DNA from: Lachnospiraceae bacterium
GTDB lineage: Bacteria; Bacillota; Clostridia; Lachnospirales; Lachnospiraceae
Direction: 5' to 3'
Assembly: GCA_017551665.1 (NCBI GenBank)
Contig: JAFZLB010000099.1
Coordinates: forward strand, 1 to 44,691
Length of the DNA: 44,691 nt
Shown: positions 8,194 through 16,022 of the stretch, in pieces
Numbering within the stretch: the stretch's first letter is position 1
How the letters are laid out: each line of letters begins with the position of its first letter
The notes under the pieces: model-generated
What the model saw: only the letters and a program-made list of their open reading frames with translations
What the model was told of the DNA's origin: nothing
Databases searched by the model: none
Translations under genes and position numbers: made by a program

Positions 8194-11100
8194 CTACGCG
8201 GCCAGCGCGTTTGCGTTGATCCGCTCGATGGTCTGCCGGATGCCCGTCCAGACGGACATGTCCGTAAAGATCTCCACGATGCTGCCCCTGTCCGTAAACG
8301 GCGCCTCCTGCAAAACGGATAAGTCTTTCATCATACCGTTACGGACAATGAATTCCACGATCTGATTCACAAAATAGATCTGACGGCTGTCCAGCGCGGT
8401 TTCGTCAAGATAGGCCGCAAAGGCTTCCTTGGCCGCTCTCATATCCAGACCGACAATCTCACGGACAAATTCTCCCAGAGGCTTTTCACCAAAGCTTGCG
8501 TGATAGTCCTCTTCCGTCCCGGCCTCCGACCAGAGGATGGTCTCCAGTTCCCGCACATCCTCACTGTTCAGGGGGATGTTGGTACGCAGCTTCGTAATGG
8601 CCGTCCTGTCCTGATGCTCCCGGACATAGAAGGCCGCCTTTTCCTTATAGTTTTTCAGATCGTCGTTTTCCAGTTCCGACGCGTGGATTTCCATGTTGAG
8701 GATATCGTCCTTAAAGTCGGTATCATACCTGCGGTACGCCACCGGCAGGTATTTCATCAGATCACGCAGGTTTTCGCGGATATGCTCAAACTCATGGATG
8801 CCCGCCCCCTCCAGATAGTCTGTGTGAAGAATACGGTTCAGCAGATCGGCCTGTGCACGGATTTCCGGGATATTGGCCACACCCGCGATTCCGTCCACGC
8901 GCCGGATCAGATCATGCTGCGCTCTTGTGTACTTCTTCCCCGCCAGATACGCGAGTTCGATGCCGTACAGCAGCGCATCAAAACGAACCGCGCTCACATC
9001 ATCCGGCGAAGGTAGGATCAGCGGTGCCAGCTCTTCCTTCACGACAAGCGTGTCTTCATAAGTCAAAGCCTGATAATTCTCCGGATTCGCGTACAGATCA
9101 ACATACTTGATGTGCTGCCGGACGGCGAAATTTTCCCGGTCAAGCTCCCGGACTTTTTCGCTCATCTCTTCCACGAGCGTCTGCCGGAACGCCGTCAGTT
9201 CCTCTGTCTGATACGCAAGATCCTGCAGCTTCCAGGCCATCTCGAATTTCAGGCTGAAAATCGCGCTCTGCAGCGCTGTCGTGTTGGCACCCGCTCTTCC
9301 GCTGTTCATGCGGAAGAAACGGAAGTTGCCGCAGAAATCGAAGATATAGAAAAACTTTTTGTCCTCTCCGTCCAAAAGCCCCTCGCAAAGCCTTGTCCCG
9401 CGACCGATCATCTGCCAGAACTTGGCCTTGCTGAACACCTTTTTGAAAAAAACCAGGTTCAGAATCTCCGGAATATCAATGCCGGTATCCAGCATATCCA
9501 CAGAGATCGCGATCTGCGGCAGCTTCTTCGCTTCCGAAAACTCGTCGATCGCACTCTGCGCATATTCAATGTAATTGTCTATCACCTTCACGTATCCGTT
9601 CAGATGCGGAAATTCCTCGTTGAACACCTCAAAGATCTTTTCCGCGTGGGCGTGGTTTTTGGCGAAGATAATGGTTTTCCCGATCTTCTGTCCGTAATCC
9701 ACCTTCAGGCCTTCCGACAGCACCGCCCGCAGCACCTTCCGGATGGTATCCTTGTTGAACAGCCATTTGTTCAGTGCCGCCGATTCGATTTTTTCCGGAA
9801 ACGCGCCGTTCTCGTCGGAAAAGGTTCTTTCGTATTCTTCCTTTTCCTCCTCGGAAAGGTCTTCATATACGATGCCCTCTTCGATGAATTTGACCTCCGA
9901 TTCCACCGAGCGGAAGTCCACCAAAAAGCCGTCCTTCACTGCCTGCGCCAGTTCATAACCGTAGGTCGGCACGCCCTGTTCCAGTTCAAATACATCATAA
10001 GTGTTCTTGTCCACCTCATCCTTCGGCGTCGCCGTCAGTCCGATGAGCGGCGCGTCAAACCAGTGAAAGATGTTCTGGTATTTCCTGTAAATGGAACGGT
10101 GCGCCTCGTCACAGATCACAAGATCAAAATGTCCCGTCGTGAACAGCTTCCCCTCTTCATCCCTGACGGTATCGATGCAGTGCATCATGGTCTGGTAGGT
10201 GGAAAAGATGACACGCGCATTCACATCCGCTTTTTTCTCACAAAGATTGGCGGACGAGACCTTCTCGCCGAGAAGATTCGTAAAGCTGCGCTTGGCCTGC
10301 GTCACAAGCGCTGTCCTGTCCGCCAGGAACAGCACGTTTTTGATCCAGCCGTTCTTCATCAGAACATCCATAAGCGCGATCACGGTGCGCGTCTTACCGG
10401 AGCCTGTTGCCATGACGATCAGCGCCTTCCTGCGGTTTTTCTCATCCAGCGAAGCACAGACCGCCTTGATGGCCGCTTCCTGATAATAGCGTCCGGCGAT
10501 CACGCGATCCACCTCTATGAATTTCAGACCGGAACGCGTCCCCCGCAGATTAAACCATTTCTCCAAATCACGCTTTGCATAAACGGAAGCCACCTTCCGC
10601 TCCGGATACTGCCCGTCGATGATGCGCGTCTCAAATCCGTTCGTCAGGAAGATCACCGGACGCCGCCCGTGGATGCCTTCCAGCAAATCCGCGTACAGCT
10701 TTGCCTGCTGTCTTCCCTTTTCCACACTGACGCAGGTGCGCTTCGCCTCGACCACCGCAAGCGCCCTGCCGTCCGTTCCGTACAGCACATAATCCGCGTA
10801 TCCGACACCGGCACTGTTCGGCATTCCCTCCAGGGGCACCTCGTTAATCCAGTCCGCACCTTCCGTCCAGCCCGCGTCCGCCAGCATGGAATCAATGTAA
10901 ATCTTTCTGGTATTGTATTCGCTCTGCTCCAGCGGCTTTTCGACATAGTTCTGCTGCTGTCTGTCGCGTCGTTTGCTGAGTTCTTCCTTTAAAGCCTTGT
11001 TTTCCGCAATCAGCGCCTCCAGAGACAGCAGGCTGTCCACAACTTCGGATTGCTGCTGCTGAATAAACGCCTCCCGCTCCTCCGGCTCTTCTTCCAGCCC

Positions 11101-11532
11101 CGGTGTTCTTCCGGGGAGCGTCTCATCATATTCGCGCGGCTCATATTCTTTCGCGTAGCAGCAGGCAATGAAATCAAAAAAGATGAACAGATTGTACAGA
11201 CAAAGCTTCGCCTGTTCCTCCGTCATCTTCTTCCGGTTATCATGTGCGCTGCGATTGCCGAGCTTGCGGATCAGATCCATCCGCCGCCAGATATCATTTC
11301 CGACTATATCACGAAATTCCTCCGCCCCCATCAGACTGTACAGATTGTCCTGATACGGTAAAGACAAGGCCTTGTCCACCGAATACATCCAGCGGACGGC
11401 AAACTCCATCGACCGCCTGCACTGAAACACACAGGCCGCCGCGTCAATCGGCAGCATCAGCTCCGCCGCGATCGCAACATCGGCAAACCCGGCAAACTGC
11501 GGATCGGTTGAGAGGAAGTCAAAGTTGGTCAT
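8194..11532 (-). CDS. hsdR: Type I restriction enzyme R subunit (EcoEI-like)
   Basis: 1112 residues. Order of parts: an N-terminal DUF4145/HEPN-like helical domain (about 20-125), a coiled segment, and a PD-(D/E)xK nuclease of the HSDR_N type (YADYVL about 244, VVEAKRT about 262). Next is a superfamily 2 helicase with Walker A ATGSGKTR (about 376), DEAH (about 472) and GRGTRL (about 712), and then the EcoEI_R-type C-terminal region. It translocates DNA and cuts at a distance when HsdM and HsdS find unmodified sites. All key motifs are intact. The start has no good ribosome binding site; an in-frame stop lies just upstream, and a 13-codon ORF with a strong GGAGAG precedes it. Confidence 0.95.
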   Translation of the reverse strand: MTNFDFLSTDPQFAGFADVAIAAELMLPIDAAACVFQCRRSMEFAVRWMYSVDKALSLPYQDNLYSLMGAEEFRDIVGNDIWRRMDLIRKLGNRSAHDNRKKMTEEQAKLCLYNLFIFFDFIACCYAKEYEPREYDETLPGRTPGLEEEPEEREAFIQQQQSEVVDSLLSLEALIAENKALKEELSKRRDRQQQNYVEKPLEQSEYNTRKIYIDSMLADAGWTEGADWINEVPLEGMPNSAGVGYADYVLYGTDGRALAVVEAKRTCVSVEKGRQQAKLYADLLEGIHGRRPVIFLTNGFETRIIDGQYPERKVASVYAKRDLEKWFNLRGTRSGLKFIEVDRVIAGRYYQEAAIKAVCASLDEKNRRKALIVMATGSGKTRTVIALMDVLMKNGWIKNVLFLADRTALVTQAKRSFTNLLGEKVSSANLCEKKADVNARVIFSTYQTMMHCIDTVRDEEGKLFTTGHFDLVICDEAHRSIYRKYQNIFHWFDAPLIGLTATPKDEVDKNTYDVFELEQGVPTYGYELAQAVKDGFLVDFRSVESEVKFIEEGIVYEDLSEEEKEEYERTFSDENGAFPEKIESAALNKWLFNKDTIRKVLRAVLSEGLKVDYGQKIGKTIIFAKNHAHAEKIFEVFNEEFPHLNGYVKVIDNYIEYAQSAIDEFSEAKKLPQIAISVDMLDTGIDIPEILNLVFFKKVFSKAKFWQMIGRGTRLCEGLLDGEDKKFFYIFDFCGNFRFFRMNSGRAGANTTALQSAIFSLKFEMAWKLQDLAYQTEELTAFRQTLVEEMSEKVRELDRENFAVRQHIKYVDLYANPENYQALTYEDTLVVKEELAPLILPSPDDVSAVRFDALLYGIELAYLAGKKYTRAQHDLIRRVDGIAGVANIPEIRAQADLLNRILHTDYLEGAGIHEFEHIRENLRDLMKYLPVAYRRYDTDFKDDILNMEIHASELENDDLKNYKEKAAFYVREHQDRTAITKLRTNIPLNSEDVRELETILWSEAGTEEDYHASFGEKPLGEFVREIVGLDMRAAKEAFAAYLDETALDSRQIYFVNQIVEFIVRNGMMKDLSVLQEAPFTDRGSIVEIFTDMSVWTGIRQTIERINANALAA

Positions 11533-11552
11533 GTCTGCTTTTCACATACGCC

Positions 11553-11594
11553 TTACGTGCGCCCGTCGCAAGATGTCTTTGTTTTCTCGTTCAT
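11553..11594 (-). CDS. Possible 13-residue leader peptide before hsdR
   Basis: A short frame MNEKTKTSCDGRT with GGAGAG three bases before its ATG, ending 20 nt before hsdR. It has a far better ribosome site than hsdR itself, so it may load ribosomes for hsdR. It could equally be chance. Confidence 0.3.
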   Translation of the reverse strand: MNEKTKTSCDGRT

Positions 11595-11604
11595 TATCTC
11601 TCCT

Positions 11605-11639
11605 GCATCTTGATATGCCAATCTGGAACATCAAGATGC
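11605..11639. repeat. Inverted repeat upstream of hsdR
   Basis: GCATCTTGAT (11605-11614) and ATCAAGATGC (11630-11639) form a perfect 10-bp inverted repeat with a 15-base spacer, just ahead of the leader ORF. It could be an operator or an RNA hairpin; there is no T run for termination. Confidence 0.5.
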
Positions 11640-11686
11640 GTCAGCGTTTTCGAATCTCTCATGTGCGTCACGCGCATATCGCCAGG

Positions 11687-12157
11687 TCAGAAGCCGCCCT
11701 GCCGATATGCGCGTGCAATCACATTGGATGGCTCATAGAACGCGCCACAATCATAATCATCCAGTTTCTCGCATATTTCATCGTTATAAACACGTATCAT
11801 GGCATCAACATAATCTTCTTCCGGTGTCATGGTGTCCAACACCAGACGCTGATACACCTTTCCCATTTCCAACTCTGTCGGCACATACTCCGTAAACCCA
11901 GGCGTGACATCCAGAATATGATATTCTCCTTCTGTCAGATGATAGTCTCTGATCCAGTCATTCTCGACCTGCAGCGGATTCAGTGCATGCAACACATCCG
12001 CCAGACTGATCAGCCTGCGCCACTCTTCCGGTTCGATTTGATTGATGACATCCCGATTGTGAAGAGACAGCTTCCTGGCAAGTCGTTCCACCATGTAACA
12101 CACAAAATACAGGTCATCTTCCGTAATCATCTCATCTTTATCAAAAACACTTCTCAT
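11687..12157 (-). CDS. Partner protein of the first DUF3990 module, DUF3791-like N-terminus
   Basis: 156 residues from ATG 12157, chosen because GGAGGGG lies eight bases upstream and the ATG overlaps the stop of the DUF3990 gene by 4 nt. The N-terminal half (FVCYMVERLARKLSL, later DVLHALNP) has a faint match to the DUF3791 protein at 16495-16710 (FVIYMIHACADRW, EILHTQG), so it may be a longer DUF3791 relative. The acidic C-terminal half (DYVDAMIRVYNDEICEKL) is unfamiliar. Being encoded directly behind a putative ADP-ribosyltransferase toxin, it is a candidate antitoxin; this is inference from position. Confidence 0.7.
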   Translation of the reverse strand: MRSVFDKDEMITEDDLYFVCYMVERLARKLSLHNRDVINQIEPEEWRRLISLADVLHALNPLQVENDWIRDYHLTEGEYHILDVTPGFTEYVPTELEMGKVYQRLVLDTMTPEEDYVDAMIRVYNDEICEKLDDYDCGAFYEPSNVIARAYRQGGF

Positions 12158-12606
12158 AAGGAATACCCCTCCAGATAGCGAATTGTCTGTAGTGCATTCT
12201 CCGTGCAAAAAGCAATCTGATGTGTCGGATACTTAAATTTTACCAAAAGCCAGAACGCTTCCCGTGAAATCAGACCGCGCAAAAAATCCTCCACATAATC
12301 CCATACCTGATCATCCGCCATCGGACCTTCCACGATATCAAATGGATGCGCGTTCCCGTTCCGGCACGCAGCGATAAAATCCAGCCACTCGTCCGTCATG
12401 TTCGGAAACTGCTTTACATTCAATGCAGGATTCTCCGAATATTCATATACGTTTACGACATGACCCTCTCTCTTGGTTCTCGCCCACTTCTGTGCCTGTT
12501 TCTCTTTCTCCGTGCAATAAAAACCATATCCAAAGTCCTTGGCAAATCCGTTCGTCAGAATCTTTGGCGTTTCAACGATTACATTGCTTCCGTGATACAG
12601 TCTCAT
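12154..12606 (-). CDS. DUF3990 protein, ADP-ribosyltransferase-like putative toxin (module 1)
   Basis: 150 residues. The start (MRLYHGS) is supported by GGAAGG nine bases upstream; a -10-like TATAAT lies at 12647-12642 without a clear -35. The pattern LYHGS, then GFAKDFGYGFYCTE, then QKWA is typical of DUF3990. I place that family with the ADP-ribosyltransferase fold: His of YHGS and Tyr of GFY would be the first two residues of an H-Y-E type site. It shares this pattern with the gene at 16019-16498 but is clearly diverged from it. Probable role: toxin of a two-gene module with the downstream gene. Activity and target are unknown. Confidence 0.75.
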   Translation of the reverse strand: MRLYHGSNVIVETPKILTNGFAKDFGYGFYCTEKEKQAQKWARTKREGHVVNVYEYSENPALNVKQFPNMTDEWLDFIAACRNGNAHPFDIVEGPMADDQVWDYVEDFLRGLISREAFWLLVKFKYPTHQIAFCTENALQTIRYLEGYSL

Positions 12607-12655
12607 TCTTCGCATCCTTCCGGATTGTTTTCTCAATTATCATTATACAGCATTC

Positions 12656-12758
12656 GTGGTCGCGTGGCGTTGTAACTTCACCCAAAGTACTCCTGCATCA
12701 GGCTGTCAAAGAGCAGCTGTGTTTCGTCCAAAGCCTTCTGAACCGCAACTTTTGATTT
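12656..12758 (-). repeat. Duplicated hsdS 3' end, downstream copy
   Basis: This 103-bp block is nearly identical to 12885-12988. Reading the minus strand it encodes the last residues of HsdS (KALDETQLLFDSLMQEYFG, stop) and continues past the stop. Differences are a few substitutions and one single-base gap. Confidence 0.85.
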
Positions 12759-12884
12759 TCGCGAAGCACACGAGCCACGCACATCTGCAACGGAAGGCGC
12801 GTCGGGAGCTTGCTCACGTAAGCGCCCGTACGTTTGCAGATGTATGCGGCGACAGCCGCGAACGAGGGAAGCACCGCTTCCCGA
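12759..12884. other. Structured spacer between the two hsdS-tail copies
   Basis: 126 bases with no plausible gene but three nested or adjacent inverted repeats. These are ACATCTGCAA (12781-12790) with TTGCAGATGT (12834-12843), GCGGC/GCCGC (12846-12859), and GGGAAGC/GCTTCCC (12866-12882). An open frame crosses it into the downstream hsdS tail but looks like read-through, not a protein. Confidence 0.5.
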
Positions 12885-12988
12885 GTGGTCGCGTGGCGAT
12901 GCAACTTTCATCCAAAGTACTCCTGCATCAGACTGTCAAAGAGCAGCTGTGTTTCGTCCAAAGCCTTCTGAACCGCAACTTTTGATTT
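12885..12988 (-). repeat. Duplicated hsdS 3' end, copy inside hsdS
   Basis: The in-gene copy of the repeat: the terminal 81 bases of hsdS plus about 23 bases beyond the stop. The period relative to the other copy is 229-230 bases. Confidence 0.85.
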
Positions 12989-14038
12989 GTCGACTTGTTT
13001 GACAAATTTGACAAAACCGTCCTGTAATTCCCTCGGAGGACAAATTACATCAAACTCTTTTATTTGATTCAAATGTAAATCTGGCACCCCGATCCCTTTT
13101 ATCCTGGCATCTGCCTGGTGTTTTATCGAAGGCATGGCCATCTGAATAGCGAGGAATCGCGAGTTAATTTCTTCATGCTTTGGCTTGATCAGGCAAACAC
13201 TAACATATAAACAAAACTCTCTTTTTGTATCTACATAAGCTGGGATACCGTATGTGGCACCGACTTTCGTATAAAGCACATCCCCCTTTTCAGGATGTGT
13301 ACTCTTTATCATCTTCTGATATGCTTCCTCTGAAACATATTTGCAGTCAGTGAAATCCACAATGCCTTTATTGATGTTAACCACTGACAAAAACGGATAG
13401 CCAGTTTCTGTATACATCGGCTTTGCATGCACACCGTCCGATACTTTTACAGCAAGATCTCCAAGCCGCCTCATACTGTATTTACAGGTGCCTTTCTCTG
13501 GGTCTCCGAAGAGCTCGACAAATCGGGCTTTGATGAGGGTGTCTAACCCCGACAGTTCTTTCTTTCGATCACGCATTATAGTCTCCAACGAATCCATTAT
13601 TACCATGCATTCACTTTGGCGACTCTCAGACACTTCCGGAACCATAATCTCTTCTAACACATTTTTACCAATCGCCTTAAATGTGCTCCCAGTCCCTTTC
13701 CTGTTGAGTTCCTCATTTTTCGCCTTTAATAATCGAAAGACAAACGTTCTTTTTGCCTCATCCTTAATAGAAATCGCTGCCAATCCACGCCCTATGCAGC
13801 ACTCTTCTTTAGCATAGTTCAGCGCTCCAATAGGTGCTCGTACAGAAATAAGGATATCACCAGCCCTCGCAATCTTTTTAGGCGCATTGCACCACACCCT
13901 TTCTTCCGGATATACATCACCGAAATCTGCATTGCCTTGAAAAAAAGGCAAACCATCTCGATCTTCGTTATAACTCGAAGATTCAGGTGACTGCCCCATG
14001 GTAATATCTGCGATATCCTTTAAAGCTTTATAATTCAT
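12908..14038 (-). CDS. hsdS: Type I restriction-modification specificity subunit
   Basis: 376 residues with two target-recognition domains, each followed by a helical spacer. TRD1 runs about 1-120 (ADITMGQSPESSSYN, GDILISVRAPIG) with conserved region 1 up to about 175 (LDTLIKARFVELFGDP). TRD2 runs about 190-340 (LAVKVSDGVHAKPMYTETG, KGDVLYTKVGATYG) with a C-terminal coil ending LLFDSLMQEYFG. HsdS selects the two half-sites of the recognition sequence for both methylation and cutting. It is intact. GGGGA precedes the start by four bases. It is separated from hsdM by about 3.7 kb of toxin-antitoxin-type genes, and its last 81 bases are repeated downstream. Confidence 0.94.
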   Translation of the reverse strand: MNYKALKDIADITMGQSPESSSYNEDRDGLPFFQGNADFGDVYPEERVWCNAPKKIARAGDILISVRAPIGALNYAKEECCIGRGLAAISIKDEAKRTFVFRLLKAKNEELNRKGTGSTFKAIGKNVLEEIMVPEVSESRQSECMVIMDSLETIMRDRKKELSGLDTLIKARFVELFGDPEKGTCKYSMRRLGDLAVKVSDGVHAKPMYTETGYPFLSVVNINKGIVDFTDCKYVSEEAYQKMIKSTHPEKGDVLYTKVGATYGIPAYVDTKREFCLYVSVCLIKPKHEEINSRFLAIQMAMPSIKHQADARIKGIGVPDLHLNQIKEFDVICPPRELQDGFVKFVKQVDKSKVAVQKALDETQLLFDSLMQEYFG

Positions 14039-14076
14039 AGCATCCCCACAAATGTTAATTTGCCAATCTCAAGCTG

Positions 14077-14979
14077 CTAATCTGCGCACAACGCAGTAAG
14101 GTAATTGATAAAAGCACAGCATGTCACCAACATAAACTTTGCTTCTTCAAATGTCGATGACGGACTACCAATATCGCCTGCATGTCTTATCCCGTTTGCG
14201 TCAGATGTATAACCATATAATTTTTCAAACGCTGACTGCAATCCCTTATGCATGTCAACACCGTTTTCCTCCATCTTCTTCAACACTTTTCCGAGCGTTG
14301 CTTCTTTGCCTTTCGCTCCGGTGATTATGCATCCCATTGCTTCAACCGCGCTTATACTCTCTTTGATTGAGTTTTCGTAATCCGGATTATCCCTGTCAGC
14401 AAGCAGTTTATTAGCCTTGGAAATATGGTCATATACAGGTTTGTGCTTTGTGTCCAACGTTTCGCGAATGGCATCAATTTCATACGAATCACTGATTTTC
14501 ACGATGATCTGATTAACGAACCTGTATCCAATATACTCTCTTTTGAATACACGATTTGCCTGTTCATAGATGGATGTTTCTCTATACTTTCTGCTGTATT
14601 CATCATAGTATTCACAACCTTTTTCCAATCTTAGATATTTATCCCAATACTGAATCAGTGCTTCTATCAATGTCAATACATCATCATATTCATCCTCCAG
14701 TATCGTCTTATGGATTGCGGCTACGACCATATCATCATCATAAATCTCCCTCTCATCAATGCATACAGAATATATCGTTCCCATCACAAATCTGATAAAG
14801 CTTTGCACATACGGTCTGCTGTAATATAAATCCCCTCCGTAAACTGCGCTATAAAAACTGCTAATCATGTTTTGTAATTGAACCCGCGTCCGCTTGTCAA
14901 ATTCCGTCAATTGTATTTCCCTATTCTCAGGTTTGATACCATTACGATCAGAAAAACCGCCTCGTCTACTTACTTTCAT
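14077..14979 (-). CDS. AbiJ-like HEPN-domain protein, putative abortive-infection or guard nuclease
   Basis: 300 residues from ATG 14979, chosen for GGAGAG six bases upstream; a GTG 27 bases earlier is less good. The N-terminal part (FSDRNGI, then EIQLTEFDKRTRVQLQNMI) resembles the AbiJ-NTD4 type. The C-terminal 120 residues contain KESISAVEAMGCIITG and LYGYTSDANGIRHAGD, the pattern of AbiJ-type HEPN domains, many of which are RNases; the Arg-His pair of GIRHA is the likely active-site region. It lies 38 nt before hsdS. By analogy with PrrC at the E. coli prr locus, it might act when restriction is blocked; that is inference. Confidence 0.7.
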   Translation of the reverse strand: MKVSRRGGFSDRNGIKPENREIQLTEFDKRTRVQLQNMISSFYSAVYGGDLYYSRPYVQSFIRFVMGTIYSVCIDEREIYDDDMVVAAIHKTILEDEYDDVLTLIEALIQYWDKYLRLEKGCEYYDEYSRKYRETSIYEQANRVFKREYIGYRFVNQIIVKISDSYEIDAIRETLDTKHKPVYDHISKANKLLADRDNPDYENSIKESISAVEAMGCIITGAKGKEATLGKVLKKMEENGVDMHKGLQSAFEKLYGYTSDANGIRHAGDIGSPSSTFEEAKFMLVTCCAFINYLTALCAD

Positions 14980-15031
14980 TACGTTCTCTCCAGATTCTGC
15001 GCGCACGCTCTTTCCTTACTTTTCCCATTTC

Positions 15032-15229
15032 AGATGACTACATTTTGTAGTCATCTCGGTCAGTCATAAACGCCGTCCCTGTTTAATCGGTGACGCTTTG
15101 TCACCGATTGATCCCTTCCCAACTGATCAGTTTTGTGAGCAGTTAGCTTGACTGCCCCCTGCCACCTCGTACAATGATCCCCCAAAAGAGACGATTTTCT
15201 ACCGTGTACTTTTATCGGAAATCCCGATA
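15032..15229. repeat. Cluster of four short-loop hairpins
   Basis: Four inverted repeats lie in the intergenic DNA ahead of the HEPN gene. They are AGATGACTAC/GTAGTCATCT around a 5-nt loop (15032-15056); AATCGGTGAC/GTCACCGATT, 5-nt loop (15085-15109); AACTGATCA/TGAGCAGTT, one mismatch, 6-nt loop (15121-15144); and TATCGG/CCGATA, 5-nt loop (15213-15229). The stems differ in sequence but share size. None has a T run. No gene is apparent in 14980-15255 apart from these. Confidence 0.6.
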
Positions 15230-15255
15230 GAAGTTTCTCCAAGCTCTCTTATTCG

Positions 15256-15508
15256 TCACCTTCTTCCATCTTCCATTTTTTCAAGCAATTTTGTGTCGAA
15301 GGTTGTCGCAAATTTTGCGACCACCGCTTCTCCTTCCAATTCCTCACGTTTTGCAGAAGTATTTGTATCAAGTTCTCCTTCACTATCGATTTTGCTGACC
15401 TCGGCAAAATCGTCAGGCACACAATGTCCACTGTTTTCACAAAATAGCGGAAGCAGAACCTTTCGGTCCGGCGAAGATAATAACCTCCGGCATTTTCTCA
15501 GTTTGCAT
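15256..15508 (-). pseudogene. Decayed P-loop (zeta-toxin-like) gene
   Basis: From ATG 15508 the frame reads MQTEKMPEVIIFAGPKGSAS and stops after a few more codons. The opening matches the 'IIFAGPNGSGKS' start of zeta-type toxin kinases, but the P-loop Lys-Ser is lost. A single frame shift after this point opens a further frame (from LFCENSG through VPDDFAEVSKID) to the TGA at 15256, far shorter than a zeta kinase. The ATG overlaps the end of the small gene at 15498-15683 by 11 nt, the usual antitoxin-toxin arrangement. I read it as a truncated, inactive remnant; the family call rests on one motif. Confidence 0.45.
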
Positions 15509-15683
15509 ATTGTCTCCTTCCGTCAGGGAACTCAAGATATGCCCTTCTCTCCGTAGTGTCATATTTTGCAATCGGTTCGCCCTTTATGCGCCGCTCCTCG
15601 TTGTCAATGCGGATTGCCTCCTTGAATCGTTCCGTTAGTTCCTCATCGGTAACACCACACATAGAATCTAATTCAATTGTCAT
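15498..15683 (-). CDS. Small antitoxin-like protein
   Basis: 61 residues with GGAGAG five bases before the ATG. The protein is acidic with a helical first half (DEELTERFKEAIRIDNEERR) followed by KGEPIAKYDTTERRAYLEFP and a C-terminal DGRRQY. This pattern is what I recall for small proteins encoded just ahead of zeta-type kinases in Clostridia. With the toxin frame broken, it may be an orphan antitoxin or simply not yet decayed. Confidence 0.55.
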   Translation of the reverse strand: MTIELDSMCGVTDEELTERFKEAIRIDNEERRIKGEPIAKYDTTERRAYLEFPDGRRQYAN

Positions 15684-15782
15684 AACCTCTCTCCTCTCTC
15701 ATCTCAGCCAAAGAGGAAACTTATTCGTCAAAATTGTGTAAACCAGGTACCTGCACCAGCTCCTGTGCCGTCTGTGCACGGC

Positions 15783-16022
15783 TCATTGCACACCTTCAAA
15801 CAACTCTGCCTCGGTTTCGGTCAAGATTTCCACCAGCACCTTGTAATCCAAATACTGTATGCCTTCTGTGCCGCTATGAATCATTTCTGCCAACCGGCTA
15901 TGATAAAAAACATCCATAGCCGTTTCATACGACAGACCTTTGCTTTCCGCCAAATGACCGATAATACGCTCCTCTAAATTCTCCTGATACACTTTTTCTA
16001 ATGTATTCTCATCCATCATCAT
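15783..16022 (-). CDS. Small third protein of the second DUF3990 module
   Basis: 79 residues, acidic and mostly helical (ENLEERIIGHLAESKGLSYE, then FYHSRLAEMIH). No domain recognised with certainty. The start is ambiguous because three ATG codons follow one another. The first (16022) overlaps the DUF3990 stop by 4 nt. The third (16016) has the best distance (7 nt) from GAGG. Its position behind a putative toxin makes it a candidate second antitoxin. Confidence 0.65.
   Translation of the reverse strand: MMMDENTLEKVYQENLEERIIGHLAESKGLSYETAMDVFYHSRLAEMIHSGTEGIQYLDYKVLVEILTETEAELFEGVQ

Noticed and set aside
9112-10992. Very long plus-strand open frame opposite hsdR
   Set aside because: It is antisense to a gene with all helicase and nuclease motifs, has no ribosome site and no recognisable domain. 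It is a by-product of GC-rich codon use.
12678-12911. 77-residue frame starting just after hsdS
   Set aside because: It has no independent ribosome site support beyond the hsdS end. Its only recognisable part is the repeated hsdS tail, so it is a duplication remnant.
15032-15229. CRISPR array
   Set aside because: The hairpins are palindromes of different sequence at irregular spacing. There are no identical direct repeats and no cas genes.
15060-15440. Two short minus-strand frames of about 60 residues
   Set aside because: One covers the hairpin cluster and reads as random sequence. The other runs in a different frame through the decayed zeta-like gene.
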